NCBI GenBank assembly: GCA_027579435.1
Contig: JANBPK010001038.1
Coordinates: 62,001-126,000, forward strand
Direction: 5' to 3'
Origin: Candolleomyces eurysporus
Lineage: Eukaryota > Basidiomycota > Agaricomycetes > Agaricales > Psathyrellaceae
Length of the DNA stretch: 64,000 nt
The notes under the pieces are model-generated. The model did no database searches. It saw nothing but the letters and a program-made list of their open reading frames with translations, and had not been told where the DNA came from. The position numbers and the translations under genes are program-made. Shown here in pieces: positions 34,662-45,510 of this stretch (the stretch's first letter is position 1; every line of letters begins with the position of its first letter).

Positions 34662-36877
34662 TTATTCGTTCAACGACATTGCGAAGTCCTTGAACCACAC
34701 GTACTGGTCTCTTGGTGTAGCATACTTCTCATCGTGTCCTCCAAAGAACGTGCTGTAAAGCAGAAAAACTGGCGTTAGCCACGTCAGTCTATAAATCTGT
34801 TAACGAGCGACGTACCTGAAAAACAACCCTATGAACCCGATAGAATTACCCTCCCTCTGAGGAGTTGCTTGCACACTGAACGACCCATCACCCATTCCAC
34901 CGTCTGAGCCAAGCTGTTCCTCCGAATTGTCCTCCCCATCCGAGTCTTCATCATCGTCGGCTCTTTCGGACCGTCTCACAATTCCACTGACAGAACCCGG
35001 GGTGGGTGTCGGGGTCGGGGACGTCCCGATACCCAGTAACACACTCTCAAGCGGAGTTGATTGAGGGGCCTCAGCTCCAGTCGACCGTCCGAGGTGACTC
35101 GTAGCATGACCAATAGTGGGGGACGGCAATGTCAGTGTGGGCAAGGCCCCCAATAATACCGGTGACGGAGAGTAGCTGAAGGTGGGTACTACCACCGAAA
35201 GGGGGGGTGATAGAGTCGAGGATGGTGGTATGAATAGTCCGCTCGCGGTCTGCGTCCTCGTCCCACCACGTCGTATAAGATGTGTGATTTCGCTGAGCAG
35301 CGGACCCAATATATCTCCTAATGGATCGTCATCTATGGTGGTCGTAGGAGAAGGCGGCGGCCCAGTCCTACTCGCCACCGCAGTCGTAGCCGGGCGCTTG
35401 GTGGACTTTGTCGCCGAGCTGCCCTTCCCAGTAGACGGCCAAAGAACATCCCTATAAAACACATCCGACCTATCAATCACGCTCCTGCCATTTACCTCCA
35501 ACCTAAAAAATCCATCCTGCTTTCCTGGGGTGTTCAAAACGACTGTTTGGACGACCGTAGTCCAAGCACCCGCTGCCCAGGTGAAAGATCCGCGACCAAT
35601 AGAAAACCCGTAGGCGGCGTCGCATACAGATCGAGGATCCGCGCATAGAGCTTTCGTTTGCTTGTCCTTCGCGGCATACTAGAAGAAATTCAGCGTCAAT
35701 GTATGATACTTTATGAGTGGCGAGCAAAAATAGGAGCAAAAAGAAAGAAGGAAAGAAGGCGGGGTACCCACCAAATACAACTCCCCTAANCCCCCCCTTC
35801 CTCCACATCAACCTCGTACTGAAGCAATCCAGCGCTTTATTTCCCCCAGAACACCCGGTATGCCCTCCATATATCCCAGGCAATTTACCGGCCAATACCC
35901 AATCAAAGTCCACGGGAAAGAAAACGCTAAATCTCAACGAAACGTTCCTCGCTGAGCTGATATCCAAAGGCGAAGCATAAAACTCTGCCCCGCCTTGTGG
36001 TTTCTGCGCAGGGTTGATGGAGCCAGCGGGGTAAAAGAGTTGTAGGGCAGAAGAGGAGGGGGTCCAAGAGGTGACAGGGGGAAGAGGGCGCTGTCGAGGG
36101 GCGTCATCGTCCTCGTCCTCGTCAAAGTCGCTGTCAACGGCGACCTTGGCAGCAGACACCCGTTGGTTGGAAGGCACGGACGCTAAAGAGGGCATCCCAG
36201 TAACGACCTTCAAATTCTTCTGACTCCAGGGGGATGTGACGTTGAAGGAGTCAAGGTTTTTCAACTGGCTCGGTGCAGTCCAAACAGCCAGCCCATCTAG
36301 GTTTGGCAAACGAGCGCTAGAAGGACTTGGGGACGGTGTCGGCGTCAGACGAGTTGATGAGGACCGTGTAGTAGTGGGCGAAGGTGGGGGGGGGCGATGA
36401 GCTTGGTGTGACTACAACGATAGAAGTCGCCGTCGCCGTCGTTGTTGAAATAAGAAGACTGGGAGAAAGTGTGATGATAACCGTATTCGTGACCGTTGCG
36501 GGAGGGAAGAAAAGGGGAACGGTCACAGTCGACGCTTCAGCCGTAGTCGTGCTCGTAACAATAACGGTTCCATCGACTACCCCAGTGTTGGTTGAAGGTG
36601 TCCAAGAACCATTCGTGGTCGTCGTTTCAGGGCTCGGAAGAGGTAAGGCTATCGCTGGCACTGTCGTTGACAATGAAGAGGACGACTCGGCCACAGGGCC
36701 CAGAGCTAACGAAGGCATTGGGAGTTGGATTGGGAACAATGACGATGAATCCCGAGGGAAAATGGAAACGACCGTATCGAATGTATCTTCGCCGACCTTC
36801 CCTGCCGCTGGCGCTGCTTGTATAGCCCCGACAGTGCAAAGAAGCACGATCGGGAGTAAACGCGCGAGGGGGAACAT
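34662..36877 (-). CDS. Polysaccharide lyase family 14-like secreted protein
   Basis: ATG 36875-36877 opens a signal peptide ('MFPLARLLPIVLLCTVGAIQ'), then a Ser/Thr/Val-rich linker. The catalytic body includes 'NVSLRFSVFFPVDFDWVLAG', 'KLPGIYGGHTGCSGG' and 'DCFSTRLMWRKGG'; the next exon gives 'YAAKDKQTKALCADPRSVCD', 'GFSIGRGSFTWAAGAWTTV' and 'NTPGKQDGFFRLEVNGRSVI'. The last exon is 'STFFGGHDEKYATPRDQYVW' to TAA 34662-34664. These are PL14 hallmarks (alginate/glucuronate lyases). About 190 low-complexity residues rich in Pro, Ser, Thr and acidic residues interrupt the domain before 'FIGLFF'. The N at 35790 is an inserted position. A run of nine C (minus strand, about 36386-36394) puts the linker out of frame by one base. 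Confidence 0.8.
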
Positions 36878-37249
36878 ATACGTGGACCTGCACTTGGGAA
36901 AGGGTTACATCGCGATGTCCACTGAAACGTCAGCTGTGGCGAATACGTTGATTCAAGAACGGCCTGAGGACGTTTGACTTTTATGAGATTTCATCACCTC
37001 TCCTAAAAGCCAACCTGTGAGACAACGATGCAAAGGAAAGGGGAAAGAACGCACCATGCGGAAGCAAAACCGAGTTTCGCTTACCTGTCGACTGTGCATG
37101 GGGAGAAGTCTGATAAGAAACGAGGAAGGAGGTTGTCGTAGCATAATAAATTAAGTAAAGCGAATCCTCGTAAGTGTGTGTAGTCAGTGTACAGTGAGTA
37201 CAACAGTATAGGTAGGATATACACTCCATTGCGGTCCGTGTATTAGCGT
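36878..37249. other. Intergenic
   Basis: PL14 5' flank and PC-esterase-like 3' flank; no gene supported. Confidence 0.4.
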
Positions 37250-38870
37250 CTAAGCAGATTCATCATCTCTCCTCGCATTAGGGTCATTCTCCATCTCCAG
37301 CTGCAGCTGATGATGCAAGTGAAGTGTCCATTGGTCAAAGATAGCTGGGGAGCACCCTGAAACGGAAATCCTGGTGTCAGTCATCTCGCACACCAAGGAA
37401 GAATAAGGGTCAACGCACAGTTCAAACAATCTTCACCCGGTTCATAATGCGCATCAGGTCGTTGCAAAGCCTGGCTCCAAATATCAAGATAATGCCACCT
37501 GGACATTTTCTTCCTCCTCGGGCCATGCACCGGCTTCGCCATCGTCAACACCCTCTCCCTCTCCAGCCTCAGCGTCGCCCTCTTCCAAACATCGTTATGC
37601 ACACTAAACAGATCCCAATCCCATCTCTGCCGTAACTCGCGCTCGGCGTCGGTCTTAACCGGCCTCATCAACCGTCCAACAACGTCATCCTCGAAAGTTT
37701 CTGCGACCTTGCCGTTACGATAAGGTGAGGAACGCATGGCGCAGTTTGGGTGGCCTGGGGCAGTAGCCCGGTAGTAGATGGAGAGTCCGCCAACGTCTTT
37801 GAGCTGATTGCTTACGGTACGAACCATTTGCCGGTAAGCCTCTGTAAGTCGGTTTTGCTCATCTGTTGGCCGGTTGCGGGGTTTGAGGATGGTGAGGTAC
37901 TGTCGAGACCACTGTGACCGACCATGTGAGCCGAGAACTAGGTCAAGACGGACGAAACACGTACATAGATACCCGTGTTCATGAGCAAGACCGTATCGTA
38001 TTCTCCCTGCTCTGCAGCCACCGCTTCCTTGACATAATTTGGCCAACCGTCGGCTTGGGGGAGTGGACTCTCCCAGTTTGCATAATCGCTGATTGCACCC
38101 ACACGACTGGCGATGCTCTTGAGATCCTCCATAGACAGCAAGAAGCCCTCCTCAATGTACGTCAGAAGGGGACGCTTGGCTCTTGGTGCTGGAACGCCCG
38201 CGCTCTTTGCGAGACGCTCGCCGTCGTCGGCCTTGAGAATGTATGGGATGACATGGAGATAGTCTGACGTTCCAATGTCCAGCGTTATCCCGGCTTTTCG
38301 TAGCAGCACCACCAAAGAGTTGAAATACTGCTCAGAGATTTCGTCTGGGGATGGGGTCAGTCAATATCCTGAAAGTACGTTGGGTAGAAAGCGCTCACCG
38401 CCCACGAGAATCAGGCCTCCAGAGCTTTTCAACAGCCTAACCACAAAGGCCTCGGCATCCCACTCCTTCAACACCCCCGACTTTGGCGTCCACACCCAAT
38501 TGTTAACCTCCAGCAGCCGTTTCGCATCTGCCCTCTCCTGCTCGAGCTCCGTCTCTTGCGTCCCTGCCGGGCAGCCCGTCCATGGCTTCAACTCCTCGAT
38601 TCGAGTGAATGGGTGCTTTCTACGGGTCCATGACCCACTGAAGCAGTCGTCGCCCTGGCATAAGGTGGTGGTGGGAAGAGAAGAAGAGTCACTGTCGGCG
38701 TCTGGCAGGTACGTTGCGTTTGTTTTGTCCGCGTCGCTGTCACTGTCATCCGATTGCCGGAAGCGTCTTAGTGTCGTTGAGTGATTGGAGAGCGAGTATA
38801 TCGACAGCAGAACGACGCAGACGATGGCTAGGGTCACCAGGAACCTCGTCCTCCTCGCTGCCCAGAGCAT
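37250..38870 (-). CDS. PC-esterase / CAS1-like type II membrane protein, predicted catalytically altered
   Basis: ATG 38868-38870 opens 'MLWAARRTRFLVTLAIVCVV', a short cytosolic tail and one membrane anchor. Then come 'LKPWTGCPAGTQETELEQER' and 'LLEVNNWVWTPKSGVLKEWD', typical of basidiomycete SGNH/GDSL-like acylesterases (Pmr5/Cas1 type, Golgi polysaccharide O-acetylation). Splicing joins '..ILVG' to 'DEISEQYFNSL', so the expected G-D-S motif reads G-D-E. At the C terminus 'HYEPGEDCLN' joins 'WCSPAIFDQW', so the expected D-x-x-H reads D-C-L-N. Both catalytic positions are therefore changed. Stop TAG at 37250-37252. All frames are open, so a conserved non-catalytic role is possible. Confidence 0.72.
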
Positions 38871-39209
38871 AACCAGTATACCGTTGGGATATGTGTTACA
38901 GGTACAAGAGAAACCCCGAAATTTACGCGAATCTTGTAACAAAACGGATCATTATCAATGAATTTCTTTATCCCGGTCAAAACAATACCGATATCGGGCA
39001 GGAACGGCGAGCTGAAGCCAGTGTGGCATGGCGAATACTGGAGGGTGCAAGCTCCTGGATCCTCACCAGCTATCATGGAAGAATTTCAAACTAAATTCAA
39101 GGGCTGATGGTTCAAGTGGTGGTTCCCAATCTTCGCCCAACCTGTACCCGCGTTTACTGTCGTACAATTGCTTCTTCAAGTATAACCATAGTCAACGACG
39201 GTCGTATCA

Positions 39210-40245
39210 TCAAGCCAAACTCTTCGATTTTTTGCTTTTCTTCGGGGCAGGAGCAGCAGCATCCTCGCCCTCGCCCTTCCGCTTCTTCCCCTTCGACGAA
39301 GACTTCTTCTCCTTCTGCTTCGGTGCTTCGACCTCAGGGTCCCTCCTTGGCTGAGCAGGTGGTGGGGGTTCCAGCTCCTCTTGCTCCGGTTCATCCATAT
39401 CAACATCCTCCGGCTGGGGTTGGGCACCGACGGTCGTATGCGAACCATATGGTGCGAAACTGTGCGTCAAGAGCTCGTCCGGGTAGCTGTGCCTCGCAGG
39501 GTTCTGGTATTTCCCTGTATTCGAGTTTTTGGAAGGTAGAGACTCTTCAGAAGGAGCCTGTGGTTTTGCTGGTCCAGCCGAGAGGACTAGACGGCGTGCG
39601 ATGCCTCTGGGCACTATGGGTATCAGCAATTTCAAAGACTAGATTGTCAATGCGCGTTCTTTCGACGACAAAAGACTGATGAATGCACCTTGATATAACT
39701 TGCCCTTCTTCTTTCTTGGCACCAAACACGATAGCTGTCTGATTTCTTCTCCGACGACCCCGTCCGCATCTTCCTCACCGACCGACCAGACATCGAAATC
39801 CGCGGTCTTCCGCTTCAAGTTTCCAACGACAAGACTTTTTGACGATGCCAGACCCTCAAGCTTCAAGCCATCCAGGTATTTAGCTTTGATCTAAGATAAA
39901 CAGAGAACCATAGTCAATCGGACGTCGACCCAGTGCAAGGAGAAGCGGGTTGCGATGACTGTGACATACCGCGTCAGGTGTCCTGATAACCCACACTTCC
40001 AAATCCTCGTTATCATTCAAAGCATCCCAATCAAGTTCTCCTCCCTCATACTCCCCAGCTTCAAGCTCTACGCGTCCTGGTGGTGGTTTGAAGTCCCAGT
40101 TCGGGTCAACACCTTCGTTTTTGCCATTGTGCCCATGCTTGGTACCGCTCTTGTCCTTGGTTTTTTTCAGTTGCTTTCTGGGTTTGGTTACTGGAGAAGG
40201 TGAACGGGAGGAGGAGGACCCACTCGAGCCTTCGGAGTCCGACAT
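39210..40245 (-). CDS. RNA polymerase I subunit A34-like protein
   Basis: ATG 40243-40245 ('MSDSEGSSGSSSSRSPSP'), stop 39210-39212, three exons. An acidic/Ser-rich and Lys-rich N terminus precedes 'DWDALNDNEDLEVWVIRTPD', then exon 2 'KYLDGLKLEGLASSKS' and 'KLYQ', and exon 3 'PRGIARRLVLSAGP'. The tail is Pro/Glu-rich and ends in a long Lys/Ser-rich stretch ('KKSKKSKSLA'). Order and composition match the fungal RPA34 family: it forms the A49-A34.5 heterodimer of Pol I, in the nucleolus. A single diagnostic motif is lacking, so the name rests on architecture. Confidence 0.65.
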
Positions 40246-41403
40246 TTTTGAGTTGGTAGAAAAGATATCGGTCAACGCGCCGCGCTTGCCGCGTTGGCTG
40301 GAAGGCAACGGCTTTGAAAACAAACAACGCCAACTTTTTCCCAGCTCGCTTGTTTCTAGCGTGCACTTCCTCTCGCGATAGTCAAATCGAGTCGGCTAAC
40401 ATTGCCGTGAGTTTCTTTGCTACGCAGTCTTTATTGGGAGGATACAATGAGGGGTACGTTGAACAATGAACATTTACGACTTACGATATTAATAATTGGG
40501 CACATAGCTCAAACCTTTACAATAAGGTCTTTTTAAGCAGGTGTCAAATCCGTTTGTGCCACTCTTTTCTCTTTTGTCGTCCATACACCTTACCTTTTGT
40601 TGACTTTCCTACTCATCTATTCATGCTGCTCTCTTTTTGATAGTCGGGTACCTCTGTCTGCCTCACAATACCTATCTCATGTTTTCGTCATTCGTCTTGG
40701 TACACTTGGCCACTCTCCCTATCTCCCTTCATCCACTTTCTGCCTGATCCGGTGCCCTAGCGACGCATCGTCTGAGTGCTAGCATAAATCCCAGATTTTA
40801 CTCCTCTCATTCGTTACTCAACCATCCCGGGGGTCAGACAGTGCCTTCCTCCCTAATGATCAATGCATCTGTGCCAGACTCCCCTTTTGCTCTAAACATT
40901 TAGTCTGTAACCTATAATTTGATTGTCGTATGAGAACTATAACCCGCATCACACGAGTTTAGATAGTGAATACATGGAGATTGTGAATAACCGTAGCGAA
41001 GCGAGGCGCTACATGCAAGTTACTTGTCTCTAGTAACAATAACGCAAGGCACAATCACAAGGCACGATCACTGATGGCACTAACGAGCGTCTTCATTGAT
41101 GAATAGGTGGGGCGTGTACCTACCTTCTGGCCCTTCCCTGCATTGGTAGCCAACAAGCATAGCGGATCAATGACAAAAGGCTCAAGCGCTCTCAGCTTCG
41201 AGACACAATTGGCACGTTTTATATCATGGCTATCATCTTTCTTCGTTCGGTCCGATTGCAATGTTTTTGTTGTGTCCTTTGTCTTGCCTATTGGTGGCCG
41301 AGGCGTCGACACTCCAGGGTATAAAAAGTGGGTGACCTCGAGCTAAAGGTCCCCTCATCGCAGAAACACCCCAAAGCTTTCTACGCATACACACACACCA
41401 GCA
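40246..41403. promoter_or_regulatory. Upstream region of pheromone precursor gene 1
   Basis: Bases about 40460-41400 align with about 43100-44010 upstream of the second pheromone gene. Conserved points include 'gggcacatagctcaaacctttacaataaggtct', 'atgacaaaaggctcaagcgc' (about 41170) and a TATA box in 'ccagggtataaaaagt' (about 41317) some 80 bp before the ATG. The 'acaaaagg' resembles a degenerate pheromone-response element; that is only suggestive. Confidence 0.5.
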
Positions 41404-41586
41404 ATGGACTCCTTCACTACTATCTCCTTCACTGCTCCCACCGTCTCCGTCCCGAAGGACAACGAGGCCAATGGAAGCCAGAAGAGCGGTGGCTACTGCG
41501 TTGTCTTCGCAAAAGAAACTCAGATCCCCGTCGACGCTGAGGCTAACGGCAGCCAGAAAAGTGGAGGCTACTGCACTATTGCTTGA
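41404..41586 (+). CDS. CaaX mating-pheromone precursor with tandem-repeated mature region
   Basis: A single exon of 60 residues. It starts 'MDSFTTISFTAPT', the opening typical of agaricomycete pheromone precursors, and ends 'GGYCTIA', a C-terminal CaaX box for farnesylation of Cys57. Residues 21-32 and 46-57 are identical ('EANGSQKSGGYC'), separated by 'VVFAKETQIPVDA'. The internal copy ends Cys32-Val-Val. The two 12-codon copies differ at six third positions with no amino-acid change. The precursor should be farnesylated, trimmed and exported to signal through a STE3 receptor; none is visible in this window. A 57-bp intron (41594-41650) lies in the 3' UTR just after the stop. The Lys after the internal CVV recalls the spacer of multi-copy rhodotorucine precursors. 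Confidence 0.85.
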   Translation: MDSFTTISFTAPTVSVPKDNEANGSQKSGGYCVVFAKETQIPVDAEANGSQKSGGYCTIA

Positions 41587-42130
41587 AAGCATGGTATGGG
41601 CTGCCTTCCTGTGATGTGGTACATACTGACCCGTCCCTTTCGACTTACAGAACGACTCTGACTCTTTCCGCTTGACTTGCCACTGGAGGACTTCCCCTCA
41701 CCTTTCGACTTTCGCCGATTTTTTGACCTGCGGCTTTCAGCTCCCCATTTCTACCGTGCAGTTTACAAACACTTCTTCATCCATATTATTATTATCACTT
41801 TTCGACACCTTCGTTCGCTTTACGCATGTAAATGTAATAACGTTGTATTTTGATGATAGATAGTAGCATCGTCAATTGATGGTTGCGATCTCAGTGAATC
41901 CCTGGTCGGACTTTCTCTCCTGAGTTGTGCGAAGCCATACCTCCCCGCACCGCATGCAGAAATCTTGTAATATATTAGCCATGTCGTTCAATTTGAGACC
42001 TCGGTCCTCAATTAAATAGTTATAGTACTAAGCAAGATGTCTTCCGATCTCTTCCCTTTGGGCCTCGCAGAGGTAGAGGGTCCGATTCATCGTCCTCTTC
42101 GGGCTCTCAAACCCTGCTGCTACGATACAG
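41587..42130. other. 3' UTR and intergenic
   Basis: Includes the 3' UTR intron 41594-41650 and convergent 3' flanks of the pheromone and small secreted protein genes. Aligns with 44177-45020. Confidence 0.5.
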
Positions 42131-42540
42131 CTAGCACCCCCCACTGCGACGTCTGGCACCAGTTACCGCACGTCTCAGCAATTCCTCGACGTGGCTAAAC
42201 AGCTCGAGGTCACGAGCTGTAAGATCGTCGAACTCTTCATCGCTGAATTCACGAGTGACAGAGCAAGACTTTCTGCTGCAATAGGATCAGCATGTCACGA
42301 GAGCGAGGAGATGCGATTCAATGTGTGTGAATACGTACCGAGCACCGACGACTGGGGACCGGCCAGACAGTTCCTCGTACTCAGCAGCGTCACGACTGGA
42401 TAACGAAATCAGCGTGATAATAAATTTTTGACGAATGAAGTTAATTACCTCTCAAATTCATTGAAGTCCACGAAGCTCGAAGCAACAGCAGAGGTAGCGA
42501 GCAAAGCGGCCACAAAGATAGGTACGGCGAATTTAACCAT
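42131..42540 (-). CDS. Small secreted protein, copy a
   Basis: ATG 42538-42540. A signal peptide 'MVKFAVPIFVAALLATSAVA' is followed by 'SSFVDFNEFE'. Two short introns (about 52 and 62 bp, GT-AG) lead to 'SRDAAEYEELSGR' and an acidic stretch 'EEFDDLTARDLELFSHVEEL', then 'RRAVTGARRRSGGC' and stop 42131-42133. About 95 residues. The family is unknown to me. Copies b and c have the same layout. It is convergent with the pheromone gene at 41404-41586 and lies in the same repeat unit. Confidence 0.65.
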
Positions 42541-44011
42541 AATGAGTTATTGTTGAAAAGTGAAGTTTATGAGGATGAGACAATTAGACGAGGAGAACGT
42601 TCGCAGCACGCTCGGTGGTTTGTTCGTCAAGAAGAGCGGGGACTCTGGGGAAGTACTTGCAGATGCCCTCTGTCCTTTTATACCGGGACCCCTCCTGCAT
42701 TCGGGGAAAACACAGACTTGGAGCTACGACGCGCTCGATCTATCAATCCCAGCTAGCCAGAGCAACAAAACTGCAAGAGTTCAATCACTCTAATGCTGCG
42801 CCTTTGCCCTCGCCGGCTAACTTTGCGCAGTTACTCGGGCTTGAAAATTGAGGTGATTCTATCTATTATATCAGTGATGGGAAGATTGACAAAGTTAAAT
42901 GACGCGATGCCATCAGCCTCGTTCTTATAAACTTCCAACGCATCTCGGGCGTGCACTTGATACATTGAGTCTATGTTAGATGCAAAAGTTGGAAGTCACA
43001 CTGCATGGTTGCTACCCTCGATGATACTTCTCCATCACTAGTATCCAGTGACAAGGCCACTTTGAACACTGTAAGACATTTCCTTTATAGATATAGATGG
43101 CTATGTTCAACATTTACGGCTTACAATAATTGGGCACATAGCTCAAACCTTTACAATAAGGTCTGTTTGAGCAGGTGTCAAAGTTCCGCTTACATCTGTC
43201 TCTTTTCTCTTTTGTCGTCCACCTCCGTTCTCCCTACTTTCTGTTGACTTTCCTGTTCATCCATTCATGCTGCTCTCTTTTCAATAGTCGGGTACCTCTG
43301 TCTGCGTCCCAATGCCTATCTCATGTTTTCAACATTTGTCTTGGTACATTCCGCCATTCTCCCTATCTCCCTTCATCCACTTTCTGCCTGGTCCAGTGTC
43401 CCCATGACGCATCGTCTGAGCGCTAGGGTAAATCCCAGCTTCTGCCCCGCTCATTCGTTCCTCAACCATCCCAGGGGCCAGACGTTCCATTCCTCCCTAA
43501 CGACCAACGTATCTGCGCCAGACTCCCCTTTTGGTGTAAACTTCAGTCTATATCCTATAATTAGATTGTTTGATGAAATCTATGACCCGGATCGCATGAG
43601 TTTAGACGGTGAATACACGGAGATTGTGAATAACCGCGGCGAAGCAAGGCGTTACTGGTGACAATAACACAAGGCGCGATCACTGGCACTACTAGTGAGA
43701 GGCCTCATTGATGAACGAGGCGTGTGCACACCTTCTGGCCCCTCCTCCATTGGTAGCCAACAAGCATAGCGGATCAATGACAAAAGGCTCAAGCGCCCTC
43801 GACTTTGAGATACAATTAGCACGCCTTATGCCTTGACCATCATCTTTCTTCGTCCGGTCTGACCCCGATGTTTTTATCATGTATTTCGTCTCGCCTATTG
43901 GTGGTCGAGGCGTCGACACTCCAGGGTATNAAAAAGTAGGTGACCTCAAGCTAAAGGTCTCCTCATCGCAGATACACCCCAAAGCTTTCTACGCATACAT
44001 AAACACCAGCA
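42541..44011. promoter_or_regulatory. Junction of repeat units 1 and 2, pheromone 2 upstream region
   Basis: The left half is the 5' flank of secreted protein a (matches 45511-46045 and 49650-50210). The right half from about 43100 repeats the pheromone upstream region, with a TATA box around the N at 43930. No gene. Confidence 0.5.
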
Positions 44012-44176
44012 ATGGACTCCTTCACCACTATCTCCTTCACTGCTCCCACCGCCTCCGTCCCCGAGGACAACAAGGCCAATGGAGGCTAGAAGAGCGGGGG
44101 CTACTGTGTTGTCTTCGCAAAAGAGACTCAGATCCCCATCGACGCTGAGGCTGACGGCTACTGCATTATTGCTTGA
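44012..44176 (+). pseudogene. Pheromone precursor, copy 2, nonsense-disrupted
   Basis: Same start as copy 1 ('MDSFTTISFTAPT'). Codon 26 is TAG (44087-44089) where copy 1 has CAG (Gln) in the first repeat. Past the stop the frame continues 'KSGGYCVVFAKETQIP' and ends 'DGYCIIA' with a CaaX-like box. Six residues of the second repeat are deleted. TATA box and 3' UTR intron are retained. Without readthrough it cannot make a prenylated peptide. Confidence 0.85.
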
Positions 44177-45021
44177 AAACACAGTGGTATGGGCTACCTT
44201 CCTGTGATATGGCTCGTACTGAGCCATCACTTTAGACTTACAGAACGACTCTGAGTGCTTCTGGTTGACTTGCCACTAGCAGATTTCCTCTCGACCTTTT
44301 GACTTTTCCCTTTTTTGACCTTCGACTTTCGACGCCCCATTTCTACCGTGCACAGCAGTCTACACACACTTCTTGTTATTATCGCCTTTCGACAACTTCG
44401 TTCGCTTTACGCACTTAAATGCAATAACATTGTAATTTGATGATAAACAAGTCTTGCCTCGCTTCGCTACGGCTTCAGGATCCGAGACTACGACTCAGGT
44501 GCACTCGTGGAATGTTAGCTTGTGAGGTATCTGGTCAATTTTTCAAGTTCTGCTTGAGGTTTGTATGCCTGTGGGCGTGCAGATTCTCGTCTTTTCGCAG
44601 TTGTAAATTTATAATGATCTCCGACGGTTGACATGAAATAAGTAAAATCTCCGTGCTTAAGCGCTTATCCCTTACCATCTATAAAGATATGTCCTCGATC
44701 AATTGATGGTGCGATCTCAAGTGAATACTTGGTCCAACTTTCTCTCCTCAGCTGTGCGAAACCATACCTCCCCACACCGTATGCAGAAACCTCGCATCAT
44801 ATTAGCCTTGTCACTCAGAAATGGGAAATCAATTAAATAATGATAGCACCAAGTAAGAGGTCTTTCCACCTCTTCAATTTGGGTCTCGCAGAAGTGGAGG
44901 TTCTACATGCCATATATTTTCGGGCGTGCGTGCCTCCAGCCCTCTAACGTCGATATCACGCGCGGCAAACTGATCGTCCTCGTCAAGCTCTCAAGCCCTC
45001 CTGCTGTGATACAGTTATTAA
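44177..45021. other. Intergenic, pheromone copy 2 3' flank
   Basis: Aligns with 41587-42130 with an insertion of about 300 bp (near 44440-44650) not found in unit 1. No gene. Confidence 0.4.
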
Positions 45022-45510
45022 TTAGTACCCCTTGGTGTAGGCTTTCCGACGGTNGGGGGGCAGCTACCATGCGGCCCAGCAATTCCTCGACATCGTTCAA
45101 CAGCTCGAGGCCACGAGTTGTGAGCTCGTCGAACTCTTCAAAATCGCGTGCCTCGAGCTCATTATCTTCAATTTCACGAATGGCCTGGTGTCTGATAGCC
45201 TTCGCACTGCGATAAAACCAGCATGTCACAAGAGTGAGGAGATGTGATTCAGCGTGTGTGAATACGTACCAATGTTTGTGTGGGCTCCAACTGGCACTGT
45301 TGGCCTTGTTCCTGATGCACCGTTCAAACAGTTCCTCGTACTCAGCAGCGTCACGACTGGATAACGAAGTCAGTAAAAGCATGATAATAGATTTGTGACG
45401 AATGATGAAATTTATTACCTCTCAAAGTCATTGACTTCAACGAGGCTCGAAGCAACAGCAGAGGTAGCGAGTAAAGCGGCCACAAAGATAGGTACGGCGA
45501 ATTTAACCAT
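45022..45510 (-). CDS. Small secreted protein, copy b
   Basis: ATG 45508-45510, signal peptide as in copy a, then 'SSLVEVNDFE', 'SRDAAEYEELFERCIRNKAN', 'SASWSPHKH' and, after the second intron, 'CAKAIRHQAIREIEDNELEA', 'RDFEEFDELTTRGLELLNDV' and 'EELLGR'. The N at 45054 abuts a G run; dropping it gives the ending 'KAYTKGY' with TAA at 45022-45024. Keeping the N extends the frame to about 44903, so the C terminus is uncertain. Function unknown; secreted by prediction. Confidence 0.6.

Noticed and set aside
36384..36977. Plus-strand open frame opposite the PL14 leader
   Set aside because: It is the antisense of the Ser/Thr-rich linker and has no recognisable domain.
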